Assembly: GCA_037179385.1 (NCBI GenBank)
Contig: CM074179.1
Coordinates: forward strand, 71,261,683 to 71,325,682
Reading direction: 5' to 3'
DNA: 64,000 nt
DNA from: Holothuria scabra
Lineage: Eukaryota > Echinodermata > Holothuroidea > Aspidochirotida > Holothuriidae
The notes beneath the pieces were generated by a model. It saw only the letters and a program-made list of their open reading frames with translations, had not been told where the DNA came from and did not search any database. The translations under genes were made by a program, and so were the position numbers. Shown in pieces: positions 24,401 through 36,200 of the stretch (position 1 is the stretch's first letter; each line of letters begins with the position of its first letter).

Positions 24401-25620
24401 ACAGGACAACTTTTGAGGGGCATCTTTGAATTGACAACAGCACTCAAAAAGATATTTGCTACAGATGGCTATGTACCAGTACCAATATACAAAGGAAATG
24501 CAGGTGTCCTAGTTTTTGTGCCTCATTTATTGTAATCTGATAAATTGAACGGTCTTGTTTAAACTGTCAGGATGATGTAATTAAGAAGTGTTGAATCCTC
24601 GGTGTGCAATATTTCCTTTACTCAGGAGTCAATGGGAGGATCGGACGAAGAATACAGCCATTGGATTTGGAAACAAAATAAATTTCCCCCTTCGTGGACC
24701 TTTCATGTGCCCTGTGTGCAACCTCTAAAGGCATTTAATTGTGTTAAAACATCTTACGTTTTCAACTTGGATAACCATGAGAATATTTTTCATGGACCAA
24801 ACAGTTACCAAACTTTGTTTTATTTGGGAAATGTGAGAAGAATGAAGCCTACTCTATGATTTTTCATGAAATACATTTTACCATGGAAATCCCCATTATT
24901 TTAACTGCAAATGTGATATAACTGGTGCTTAAAGTTACAGTTTAAATTACTTGGTGGACCATTTTAATATTTTGACCGAACTTTGATTTTAATTTGAAAG
25001 TCAGAAGTTTATCTTTTTTACTATGGACAAAACATTCTCTTCGATAGTTTTTCTACTTTTTCTTCCTTGGAAAGAACACCTACAGTGTGATTTTGTCATT
25101 CCTTCAGTTTACTGAAAGGTGTAACCTACATTTGAATTACAACGCTATATTTTTGTCTATATTGTGTCGGAAAAGAGTGAGTATTACATGATTTTGGACA
25201 CCATGAACTGTTTTTACCTACATGCGTTTAAGTTTGTAACAAACTTGCCAAGTATCAATTGCCTTTTGAATTTGAGTGAAGTTGTACTCATATGGACTAT
25301 TTATGTCGTTCTTCATTTACCTTGTAAGTATCAGATCCCAACCATTACATGTAATATCCTTCAACTGGGTTGCCAGCTGCATGATCTGTGCTATCCATTA
25401 TTACTGTTCTGTAAGCTTAACAGAATGCCATCAGGGAATAATAAACGTACACTCTGTTGCTACTATTGTAAAATTCTTACAGTATATTGTTTTAATTAAT
25501 TTTGGTTTTGCAGCAACTGTACAGTATTTTCCATCTCGAACGTGCACATAGAAACCATTGGCAGACCATTTGTGGGTGGTTTCCTGTTTAAATTATTTGA
25601 AACTGTTTAGATGCATAACA
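24400..25620. other. Interior of element D, no gene recognised
   Basis: AT-rich sequence with frames of 85-111 codons on the plus strand (24602-24859 and 25164-25499). None has a motif I can name, and I do not call them genes. Confidence 0.4.
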
Positions 25621-25624
25621 TGAT

Positions 25625-25975
25625 GAACCATTCACAAACCATTTGTGAATGGTTCCAGTCATTACATTCAAAAACCATTTGCATGCCAGACCATTTGAAG
25701 ACCATTTGCAAATGGTACCATTCAACACCATTTGGGACCAGTTATTCCATTTAAAGACCATTGGCATACCAGACCATTTGAAGACCATTCGCAAACGGTA
25801 CCATTCAACACCATTTGGAAACAGTTAAAAACCATTTGCATACCAGACCATTCGCAGACCATTTGCAAATGGAACCATTCAGGACCATTCAGAACTGTCC
25901 AAAAATACAGTGTGGAAAATACCATTCGGAACCATTCAGACCATTCGCGAATGGTTTCAAATGGAATTTAACCCT
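25625..25975. repeat. Right subterminal ACCATT array of element D
   Basis: More than twenty ACCATTTG or ACCATTCG words, with longer units such as AGACCATTTGCAAATGGTAC repeated two or three times. It is the inverted counterpart of 21245-21470 and runs to the terminus at 25978. Confidence 0.7.
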
Positions 25976-25980
25976 GGGTA

Positions 25981-26211
25981 TACTTTCCCATTTTCCTCTG
26001 TGTTATGCCTAATCCTTTTACCTACCAAATGTTCAATGTTCTCTGGCTGTTTGTGAGGGTAAATTTCCTTATGTGAGTCCCCTTGCTTTGTCCGTTTGGT
26101 TGCTGGCTCTTTCAGTTTATTTTTGAAAGCACACACTGCATCATCTGGAGCAAGACCAATAGTTGTTGTAACAGGGGTTGCTCCAGCTAATGCTTTTTTT
26201 TCAAGCATCAA
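25981..26211 (-). pseudogene. Linker and start of Tudor-like module, minus-strand transposon protein
   Basis: On the minus strand this frame continues the transposase fragment after a shift at an eight-A run near 26201. It reads through a polar linker (ALAGATPVTTTIGLAPDDAV, then basic KLKEPATKRTKQ) into EHLVGKRIRHNTEENGKV, the start of a Tudor-like module. That module is cut by element D and resumes at 21235. The frame change may be a decayed splice or a true indel in the A run. Confidence 0.55.
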
Positions 26212-28312
26212 TTGCTTTCAATAATGATTGAAGCAACTCTTCAGGGGTTTTCTTTTTTCCAACAGAGGAGACATTGAACATTCCACCCTTGTTCTTAGCA
26301 CCTAACACATACCTCCTAAATTTTAATTGAGTTTCTAGGTACTTAGACTTTGCTGTATTGGTTTGCAGCGAACGAAGATGTTCCTCTACGCTTGTATGTG
26401 ATTCAGCTAATCCGCCACATGCTGTTAATTCCCTCATTAAGACAGTTTTGCGAACTCTGTCTTGTTCTTCTCTCTTCTGGATTGCTTCTTTTTTGGCCAT
26501 TCCTTTTCTTTCTCTGCCTTCCTGTATGGTGGTTAACCGCTCAAAAAAGCGTTTCTTCTGAAGGGCGACAGATTTACGTGCTAACTGAAAATATTTGGTG
26601 CGTTCTTCTTCAGCCAAATACTCAGTCCATTGTGCAGTCTTATTTGACTTATACATAATCATGGCTTCAAGAGCAAGAGTAGAGGCATTTGGCTTTTCTC
26701 TCATTAATTGGTCTAGCATTCCAAAGTCTCTTTCCACTGTGGTGTTGGTAGTGGGTACACTTTTTGTTTCAATGACAAGTTCGACATTCTCATCATTATA
26801 TTTTCCACCTTCAAGATGATCAGAAAGCATGAGCTTGCTGAGCATCTCAAAAGAAGTGCATAACATTTCCAGGAGCTGCTTAACCATTTCATCATACTCT
26901 GTGTTCTTCACCAATGTGTTATACACATCATCTTTTTTCACAGGCACATCAGGGTACAACATGTCTTTACCCGTCATCAGATCTGAGGCATCCTGCCCCC
27001 ATTTTTCAAAACAGTCAAGAGCCTGGAATAACGCTTATTCATGTTGAGCACGTGGGTCTCTTTCTCCAAATCCCTCCAGAGTGGCCCAGTTACGACTTCG
27101 TCAATAATACCAAGGGCCTTCGTTCCTGCTACAAACTGTGCAATGCCAAGGTCTGCATTAACAGCACCTATTAACTTATTCTCTGACTTATGCCTATCAA
27201 AAAATATCTTTAGGGACTCATGCAGGTGAAATACACCAGCACCATTATGAAATAATATATTGAACCTGTTACCCTTAAATGGGGCCAAGGGCACTGTCAT
27301 AATATTTCTTTCTGATGAAAAAAAGCCCTAAACTGAACAGGCTTAGCGCTTTTTTCACATGCCCTATCTTGAACACTCTTACAAACTGTCCTAACTAACA
27401 TTTCGGTGCCACTTTCATCCTTGCCATCAAACCCAGTTATCAAGGATGCACTTACCTTTGAATCCTCAAAAATCATTCCTTCCCATGCCTTTAAAGTACA
27501 ACAAGTTCGGCTAATCCTACAATGAAATGGAGACCACAAAAGAATTCATTCAACCCTGCCACTTTATTCCTCTGCGTTTCCCCAAACTTATCCAATTCCT
27601 TCAGCACAACTGGTAAGAACTTGCCCCTATAGTCAGACAGCTGATTGAATTTCTTTTGGACAGTGTGGCGGTCACTCATTACATTTTTTATTCTTACAAA
27701 AAAATCTCCTAAGCCATGTTCCTTACCTAGGCCTAGTTCAACTAAGTCTTGAGCGACTTCTTCTAATACTTGGAGGGTTGTTTGTGATGTCCCATCAATA
27801 GTTTCTCTTAATCCTAATGTGTAAATTTGTCCGTCTGAAGTTCCCACATCATAAGCCCCATAGTGATGGCCCTTCTTGGAGGTCTCATCATTGCAGAGGG
27901 TAATGTTGTCATCATTCAGCACGGTCTCGTAAGGCTGAATTTTTGCCAGAGCTTTGGCTTCAAACAACATCTTGTTCGCAAATGTCTCCTTTGGTAACCT
28001 CCCTTCTTCTACTCCTGCAATATTTTTCAGTACACTACGAACTATGCCCTCACAATTATTCCTACCAACATTTACACTCATTAAGTATTGGTATACCATT
28101 CTAACCCCATCTACATATTTACCTTTTTTCATAGTAGTAAGTTTTCCGCATTCTCTGTCTACAAGACTTTCAATTTTACGCTCCATTTCTGTCATTGTTG
28201 CATCCATTTCTTTAAGTTTTTCTGTGCTTAGTTTTTCTTTGGCATCAATCTCTTCATACTTCTGCTTGTAGTATTTTTCTCGTCGATGGCCTAACGTCGA
28301 TGTCATTGACAT
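26201..28312 (-). pseudogene. Large DDE-like transposase, decayed (at least three frameshifts)
   Basis: The minus-strand protein starts at the ATG at 28312 with a charged coiled-coil-like stretch (about residues 10-55). It then shows candidate RNase-H-fold landmarks: LCNDETSKKGHHYGAYD (first Asp), MSDRHTVQKKFNQL (second Asp), FFCGLHFIVGLA, PLAPFKGNRFNILFHNGAG, and finally TTVERDFGMLDQLMREKPNA, whose Glu resembles the catalytic Glu of helix-inserted transposases such as hAT. Frame changes occur near 27495, 27300 and 27020, each consistent with a small indel because recognisable text resumes in another frame. I remember similar uncharacterised proteins from cnidarians and fish but cannot name the superfamily. 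The gene continues past 26201 into Tudor-like modules and is split by element D. It is long dead. Confidence 0.65.
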
Positions 28313-28730
28313 TAGTGTTAACGTTTAACTACTAGTACTACTAGGCAAATCGTTGTCTTTCTGACCAGTTTCGGAATCGGGGTCCTCATCTGACTCTGAC
28401 TCGAACCTCCCCAAAATTTGCTCTAATTCTGCCCAAGTGCATTTTCCCTTTACAGCATTACTACACCCAAAGGAAATTTCGGCATTTTCTGCGATCTTAC
28501 CGGTTATTCTTCTTCAACGGTCGGGTCGATGTGGCTAATTCTTAAAGTTGGAAAAATTGCGAAAGTTTTTTTCGGTAGGTACTTCTTCGAAAGTTTCGAA
28601 AGAAAGTGACTCCTTCGTACGTAGACGCATTCCAACAAGGCCCCGTACACGGGCTATGCGTAAATGCACGTCAATACACTGAACTGAACGCAGGGCGTAT
28701 ATTGTTACGTCACTCGGCAGAAGCTTCTAA
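28313..28730. other. 5' flank of the decayed transposase; short acidic frame
   Basis: On the minus strand an open stretch ends at a TAA at 28327-28325, just before the transposase ATG. It carries KGKCTWAELEQIL and the acidic FESESDEDPDSETGQ. It could be a lost N-terminal exon, since it lacks its own convincing start. The part nearest the satellite (28510-28730) is moderately GC-rich and holds nothing I recognise. Confidence 0.35.
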
Positions 28731-30079
28731 AATCCTCGACAAAAATACATGGGACAAACCCCGCTCCCCGTATCAATGTTGAAGTTTCAGGACGCCTTGG
28801 GCTGCCGCAACATTGAGTGGGGGAGTGGGGGAATGGTGTTCCGTTCATTGCTTGTTTTGCTTGTTTTGTCCCATCATTTTTGTCGAGGATTGTCGGAAGC
28901 CTGTACAAATGTATATGAAGAAGTTTTCGATCTTGGGCAACGTAATGGCAGTTGTTGAATAAAAGTTGTGCAGTTTGAAAGGAGTGATTCGATGACAAAT
29001 GTCACGGTGTAAGCATCATGAAGAACAATTGCTGCATGACAAGATAATAAAAGCGGTTTTTAAATATTTCACGGGGAAGAAATGTAACTTATTACGCATT
29101 ACGGACTTCTGTCCATATCCGGTCTTTCTAATTAGGACAGGGAAGTGATCAAAATAAGGTACCCATGGGTGGTTTAACGTCGTTAATTTTGTCATTAACC
29201 TATTCAGAAGACCCGTTGCGGCAGGGTACCGAAGGGGGCAGGGGTCGCTTTCAAGCGATAAATATTTCTTGGGAAGGGGGGCGGATCAAAACAGCCTTCG
29301 GGGGAGGGGGAGGACAGATATTCCAGATAACTTACAGGACAAACGTGGCGTTTTAAATTTTTGAAACCGAACTGCTACAGAAAGCTCCGAAAATGGGCTT
29401 TATAACGCTTAATTTATTCATTATCCCGATGTAGAACTCGTCACTGCTTCCTATTACTAAGAATATCTAATTAGCGCCACGGTTTACCGTTGACCTCACC
29501 ACAATGAACCATTGACCTCCACACTATTTCAGTGACTGTCGAGGGTTAATCGTGCAAACAGAAGATCTCTCTATTTATAGGAAACTTTCATTGTGCAAAA
29601 ATGGTTAACCGTTTCAATTTCGAGAAATCTTTACGTAAATTGTCACGTTCACTACCCCTTATTCTTACATATAATTTCGTCTTTAACTAGATTGTAGTTT
29701 GAATCATCATTCAACGTTTATTTATGCGAAAAAAGAGAGAATTTTGTGTTTAACCGTTGGGTATATCGTGAAATATGTTACCCCCAACCCCTAACACGAA
29801 AAATAAGATGGAAAAAATTCTTTGATTTTTTCCCCATTACAGTACATGAAATTTTTGAAGTAAAGAAAAACTCTCACCACCCAGAGTACTATTCCCCCTC
29901 CCCCTTCCTCGTATGAGCTACTTGAGGAATACAAATCTTTATTCGAGCGCCAATCGCTAATCTGACACGCCAGTATACTGGTCGGACAAATTCAACTGTC
30001 ACTACTTTCCTGTAGCTTGAAAAATAAAAAGGCAACCTACCCGTTTCATACCATTTAAAACGAAAATTTGGAAAGCCCT

Positions 30080-30286
30080 ATACCTTTGTACAGGCTTCCG
30101 ACAATCCTCGACAAAAATACATGGGACAAACCCCGCTCCCCGTATCAATGTTGAAGTTTCAGGACGCCTTGGGCTGCCGCAACATTGAGTGGGGGAGTGG
30201 GGGAATGGTGTTCCGTTCATTGCTTGTTTTGCTTGTTTTGTCCCATCATTTTCGTCGAGGATTGTCGGAAGCCTGTACAAATGTAT
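30080..30286. repeat. Hairpin module of the satellite unit (example copy)
   Basis: Arms of about 50 bases face each other: TATACCTTTGTACAGGC...CGACAATCCTCGACAAAAAT...GGGACAAA and its inverted partner ending GGAAGCCTGTACAAATGTAT. They are separated by ~106 bases with a GTGGGGGAGTGGGGG tract. The arms match except for a few bases. The module is present in every unit and resembles a MITE with long inverted ends embedded in the satellite. Confidence 0.85.
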
Positions 30287-33200
30287 ATGAAGAAGTTTTC
30301 GGTCTTCCGCAACGTAATGGCAGTTGGTGAATAAAAGTTGTGCAAATTGAAAGGAGTGATTCGATGACAAATGTCACGGTGTAAGCATCATGAAGAACAA
30401 TTGCTGCATGACAAGATAATAAAAGCGGTTTTTAAATATTTCACGGGGAAGAAATGTAACTTATTACGCATTACGGACTTCTGTCCATATTCGGTCTTTC
30501 TAATTAGGACAGGGAAGTGATCAAAATAAGGTACCCATGGGTGGTTTAACGTCGTTAATTTTGTCATAAACCTATTCAGAAGACCCGTTGCCGCAGGGTA
30601 CCGAAGGGGGCAGGGGTCGCTTTCAAGCGATAAATATTTCTTGGGAAGGGGGGCGGATCAAAACAACCTTCGGGGGAGGGGGAGGACAGATATTCCAGAT
30701 AACTTACAGGACAAACGTGGCGTTTTAAATTTTTGAAACCGAACTGCTACAGAAAGCTCCGAAAATGGGCTTTATAACGCTTAATTTATTCATTATCCCG
30801 ATGTAGAACTCGTCACTGCTTCCTATTACTAAGAATATCTAATTAGCGCCACGGTTTACCGTTGACCTCACCACGTTTAACCATTGACCTCCACACTATT
30901 TCAGTGACTGTCGAGGGTTAATCGTGCAAACAGAAGATCTCTCTATTTATAGGAAACTTTCATTGTGCAAAAATGGTTAACCGTTTCAATTTCGAGAAAT
31001 CTTTACGTAAATTGTCACGTTCACTACCCCTTATTCTTACATATAATTTCGTCTTTAACTAGATTGTAGTTTGAATCATCATTCAACGTTTATTTATCCC
31101 GAAAAAGAGAGAATTTTGGGGTTAACCGTTGGGTATATCGTGAAATATGTTACCCCAACCCCTAACACGAAAAATAAGATGGAAAAAATTCTTTGATTTT
31201 TTCCCCATTACAGTACATGAAATTTTTGAAGTAAAGAAAAACTCTCACCACCCAGAGTACTATTCCCCCTCCCCCTTCCTCGTATGATCTACTTGAGGAA
31301 TACAAATCTTTATTCGAGCGCCCATCGCTAATCTGACACGCCAGTATACTGGTCGGACAAATTCAACTGTCACTACTTTCCTGTAGCTTGAAAAATAAAA
31401 AGGCAACCTACCCGTTTCATAGCATTTAAAACGAAAATTTGGAAAGTCCTATACCTTTGTACAGGCTTCCGACAATCCTCGACAAAAATACATGGGACAA
31501 ACCCCGCTCCCCGTATCAATGTTGAAGTTTCAGGACGCCTTGGGCTGCCGCAACATTGAGTGGGGGAGTGGGGGAGTGGGGGAATGGTGTTCCGTTCATT
31601 GCTTGTTTTGCTTGTTTTGTCCCATCATTTTTGTCGAGGATTGTCGGAAGCCTGTACAAATGTATATGAAGAAGTTTTCGGTCTTCCGCAACGTAATGGC
31701 AGTTGGTGAATAAACGTTGTGCAGTTTGAAAGGGGTGATTCGATGACAAATGTCACGGTGTAAGCATCATGAAGAACAATTGCTGCATGACAAGATAATA
31801 AAAGCGGTTTTTAAATGTTTCACGGGGAAGAAATGTAACTTATTACGCATTACGGACTTCTGTCCATATTCGGTCTTTCTAATTAGGACAGGGAAGTGAT
31901 CAAAATAAGGTACCCATGGCTGGTTTAACGTCGTTAATTTTGTCATTAACCTATTCAGAAGACCCGTTGCCGCAGGGTACCGAAGGGGGCAGGGGTCGCT
32001 TTCAAGCGATAAATATTTCTTGGGAAGGGGGCGGATCAAAACAACCTTCGGGGGAGGGGGAGGACAGATATTCCAGATAACTTACAGGACAAACGTGGCG
32101 TTTTAAATTTTTGAAACCGAACTGCTACAGAAAGCTCCGAAAATGGGCCTTTTTTAACGCTTAATTTATTCATTATCCCGATGTAGAACTCGTCACTGCT
32201 TCCTATTACTAAGAATATCTAATTAGCGCCACGGTTTACCGTTGACCTCACCACAATGAACCATTGACCTCCACACTATTTCAGTGACTGTCGAGGGTTA
32301 ATCGTGCAAACAGAAGATCTCTCTATTTATAGGAAACTTTCATTGTGCAAAAATGGTTAACCGTTTCAATTTCGAGAAATCTTTACGTAAATTGTCACGT
32401 TCACTACCCCTTATTCTTACATATAATTTCGTCTTTAACTAGATTGTAGTTTGAATCATCATTCAACGTTTATTTATGCGAAAAAAGAGAGAATTTTGTG
32501 GTTAACCGTTGGGTATATCGTGAAATATGTTACCCCCAACCCCTAACACGAAAAATAAGATGGAAAAAATTCTTTGATTTTTTCCCCATTACAGTACATG
32601 AAATTTTTGAAGTAAAGAAAAACTCTCACCACCCAGAGTACTATTCCCCCTCCCCCTTCCTCGTATGATCTACTTGAGGAATACAAATCTTTATTCGAGC
32701 GCCCATCGCTAATCTGACACGCCAGTATACTGGTCGGACAAATTCAACTGTCACTACTTTCCTGTAGCTTGAAAAATAAAAAGGCAACCTACCCGTTTCA
32801 TAGCATTTAAAACGAAAATTTGGAAAGTCCTATACCTTTGTACAGGCTTCCGACAATCCTCGACAAAAATACATGGGACAAACCCCGCTCCCCGTATCAA
32901 TGTTGAAGTTTCAGGACGCCTTGGGCTGCCGCAACATTGAGTGGGGGAGTGGGGGAATGGTGTTCCGTTCATTGCTTGTTTTGCTTGTTTTGTCCCATCA
33001 TTTTCGTCGAGGATTGTCGGAAGCCTGTACAAATGTATATGAAGAAGTTTTCGGTCTTGGGCAACGTAATGGCAGTTGGTGAATAAAAGTTGTGCAGTTT
33101 GAAAGGAGTGATTCGATGACAAATGTCACGGTGTAAGCATCATGAAGAACAATTGCTGCATGACAAGATAATAAAAGCGGTTTTTAAATGTTTCACGGGG

Positions 33201-36200
33201 AAGAAATGTAACTTATTACGCATTACGGACTTCTGTCCATATTCGGTCTTTCTAATCAGGACAGGAAAGTGATCAAAATAAGGTACCCATGGGTGGTTTA
33301 ACGCCGTTAATTTTGTCATTAACCTATTCAGAAGACCCGTTGCCGCAGGGTACCGAAGGGGGCAGGGGTCGCTTTCAAGCGATAAATATTTCTTGGGAAG
33401 GGGGGCGGATCAAAACAACCTTCGGGGGAGGGGGAGGACAGATATTCCAGATAACTTACAGGACAAACGTGGCGTTTTAAATTTTTGAAACCGAACTGCT
33501 ACAGAAAGCTCCGAAAATGGGCTTTATAACGCTTAATTTATTCATTATCCCGATGTAGAACTCGTCACTGCTTCCTATTAATAAGAATATCTAATTAGCG
33601 CCACGGTTTACCGTTGACCTCACCACGTTTAACCATTGACCTCCACACTATTTCAGTGACTGTCGAGGGTTAATCGTGCAAACAGAAGATCTCTCTATTT
33701 ATAGGAAACTTTCATTGTGCAAAAATGGTTAACCGTTTCAATTTCGAGAAATCTTTACGTAAATTGTCACGTTCACTACCCCTTATTCTTACATATAATT
33801 TCGTCTTTAACTAGATTGTAGTTTGAATCATCATTCAACGTTTATTTATGCGTAAAAAGAGAGAATTTTGTGGTTAACCGTTGGGTATATCGTGAAATAT
33901 GTTACCCCCAACCCCTAACACGAAAAATAAGATGGAAAAAATTCTTTGATTTTTTCCCCATTACAGTACATGAAATTTTTGAAGTAAAGAAAAACTCTCA
34001 CCACCCAGAGTACTATTCCCCCTCCCCCTTCCTCGTATGAGCTACTTGAGGAATACAAATCTTTATTCGAGCGCCCATCGCTAATCTGACACGCCAGTAT
34101 ACTGGTCGGACAAATTCAACTGTCACTACTTTCCTGTAGCTTGAAAAATAAAAAGGCAACCTACCCGTTTCATAGCATTTAAAACGAAAATTTGGAAAGT
34201 CCTATACCTTTGTACAGGCTTCCGACAATCCTCGACAAAAATACATGGGACAAACCCCGCTCCCCGTATCAATGTTGAAGTTTCAGGACGCCTTGGGCTG
34301 CCGCAACATTGAGTGGGGGAGTGGGGGAATGGTGTTCCGTTCATTGCTTGTTTTGCTTGTTTTGTCCCATCATTTTCGTCGAGGATTGTCGGAAGCCTGT
34401 ACAAATGTATATGAAGAAGTTTTCGGTCTTCCGCAACGTAATGGCAGTTGGTGAATAAAAGTTGTGCAGTTTGAAAGGAGTGATTCGATGACAAATGTCA
34501 CGGTGTAAGCATCATGAAGAACAATTGCTGCATGACAAGATAATAAAAGCGGTTTTTAAATATTTCACGGGGAAGAAATGTAACTTATTACGCATTAAGG
34601 ACTTCTGTCCATATTCGGTCTTTCTAATTAGGACAGGGAAGTGATCAAAATAAGGTACCCATGGGTGGTTTAACGTCGTTAATTTTGTCATTAACCTATT
34701 CAGAAGACCCGTTGCCGCAGGGTACCGAAGGGGGCAGGGGTCGCTTTCAAGCGATAAATATTTCTTGGGAAGGGGGGCGGATCAAAACAACCTTCGGGGG
34801 AGGGGGAGGACAGATATTCCAGATAACTTACAGGACAAACGTGGCGTTTTAAATTTTTGAAACCGAACTGCTACAGAAAGCTCCGAAAATGGGCTTTTTT
34901 TAACGCTTAATTTATTCATTATCCCGATGTAGAACTCGTCACTGCTTCCTATTAATAAGAATATCTAATTAGCGCCACGGTTTACCGTTGACCTCACCAC
35001 GTTTAACCATTGACCTCCACACTATTTCAGTGACTGTCGAGGGTTAATCGTGCAAACAGAAGATCTCTCTATTTATAGGAAACTTTCATTGTGCAAAAAT
35101 GGTTAACCGTTTCAATTTCGAGAAATCTTTACGTAAATTGTCACGTTCACTACCCCTTATTCTTACATATAATTTCGTCTTTAACTAGATTGTAGTTTGA
35201 ATCATCATTCAACGTTTATTTATGCGAAAAAAGAGAGAATTTTGTGGTTAACCGTTGGGTATATCGTGAAATATGTTACCCCCAACCCCTAACACGAAAA
35301 ATAAGATGGAAAAAATTCTTTGATTTTTTCCCCATTACAGTACATGAAATTTTTGAAGTAAAGAAAAACTCTCACCACCCAGAGTACTATTCCCCCTCCC
35401 CCTTCCTCGTATGAGCTACTTGAGGAATACAAATCTTTATTCGAGCGCCCATCGCTAATCTGACACGCCAGTATACTGGTCGGACAAATTCAACTGTCAC
35501 TACTTTCCTGTAGCTTGAAAAATAAAAAGGCAACCTACCCGTTTCATACCATTTAAAACGAAAATTTGGAAAGTCCTATACCTTTGTACAGGCTTCCGAC
35601 AATCCTCGACAAAAATACATGGGACAAACCCCGCTCCCCGTATCAATGTTGAAGTTTCAGGACGCCTTGGGCTGCCGCAACATTGAACGGGGGAGGGGGG
35701 GGAATAGTGTTCCGTTCATTGCTTGTTTTGCTTGTTTTGTCCCATCATTTTCGTCGAGGATTGTCGGAAGCCTGTACAAATGTATATGAAGAAGTTTTTG
35801 GTCTTGGGCAACGTAATGGCAGTTGGTGAATAAAAGTTGTGCAGTTTGAAAGGAGTGATTCGATGACAAATGTCACGGTGTAAGCATCATGAAGAACAAT
35901 TGCTGCATGACAAGATAATAAAAGCGGTTTTTAAATATTTCACGGGGAAGAAATGTAACTTATTACGCATTAAGGACTTCTGTCCATATTCGGTCTTTCT
36001 AATTAGGACAGGGAAGTGATCAAAATAAGGTACCCATGGGTGGTTTAACGTCGTTAATTTTGTCATTAACCTATTCAGAAGACCCGTTGCCGCAGGGTAC
36101 CGAAGGGGGCAGGGGTCGCTTTCAAGCGATAAATATTTCTTGGGAAGGGGGGCGGATCAAAACAACCTTCGGGGGAGGGGGAGGACAGATATTCCAGATA

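Larger units (their letters stand above)
21236..25978. mobile_element. TA-flanked element D (4.7 kb) inserted in the minus-strand transposon gene
   Basis: The left end TCCAGGGTTAAATTCCATT is an inverted match to the right end, whose reverse complement is CCCAGGGTTAAATTCCATT. TA lies outside both (21234-21235 and 25979-25980). Both subterminal zones are arrays of GAATGGT/ACCATTCG words. The interior holds a MITE 2 copy, a ~1 kb segment repeated at 59.8-61 kb, a 218 bp tandem duplication and a 55 bp piece of the neighbouring transposase gene. No transposase is recognised inside. It splits the Tudor-like domain of the surrounding gene, so it inserted later. Confidence 0.7.

Noticed and set aside
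24602..25551. Plus-strand frames of 85-111 codons in element D as a transposase
   Set aside because: No DDE-type or DNA-binding motif, overlapping frames, and composition like the surrounding AT-rich DNA.
28405..28425. GGTTCGAGTC on the minus strand as a tRNA B box
   Set aside because: No A box, no acceptor pairing and no cloverleaf around it. It lies in the short acidic open frame upstream of the transposase.
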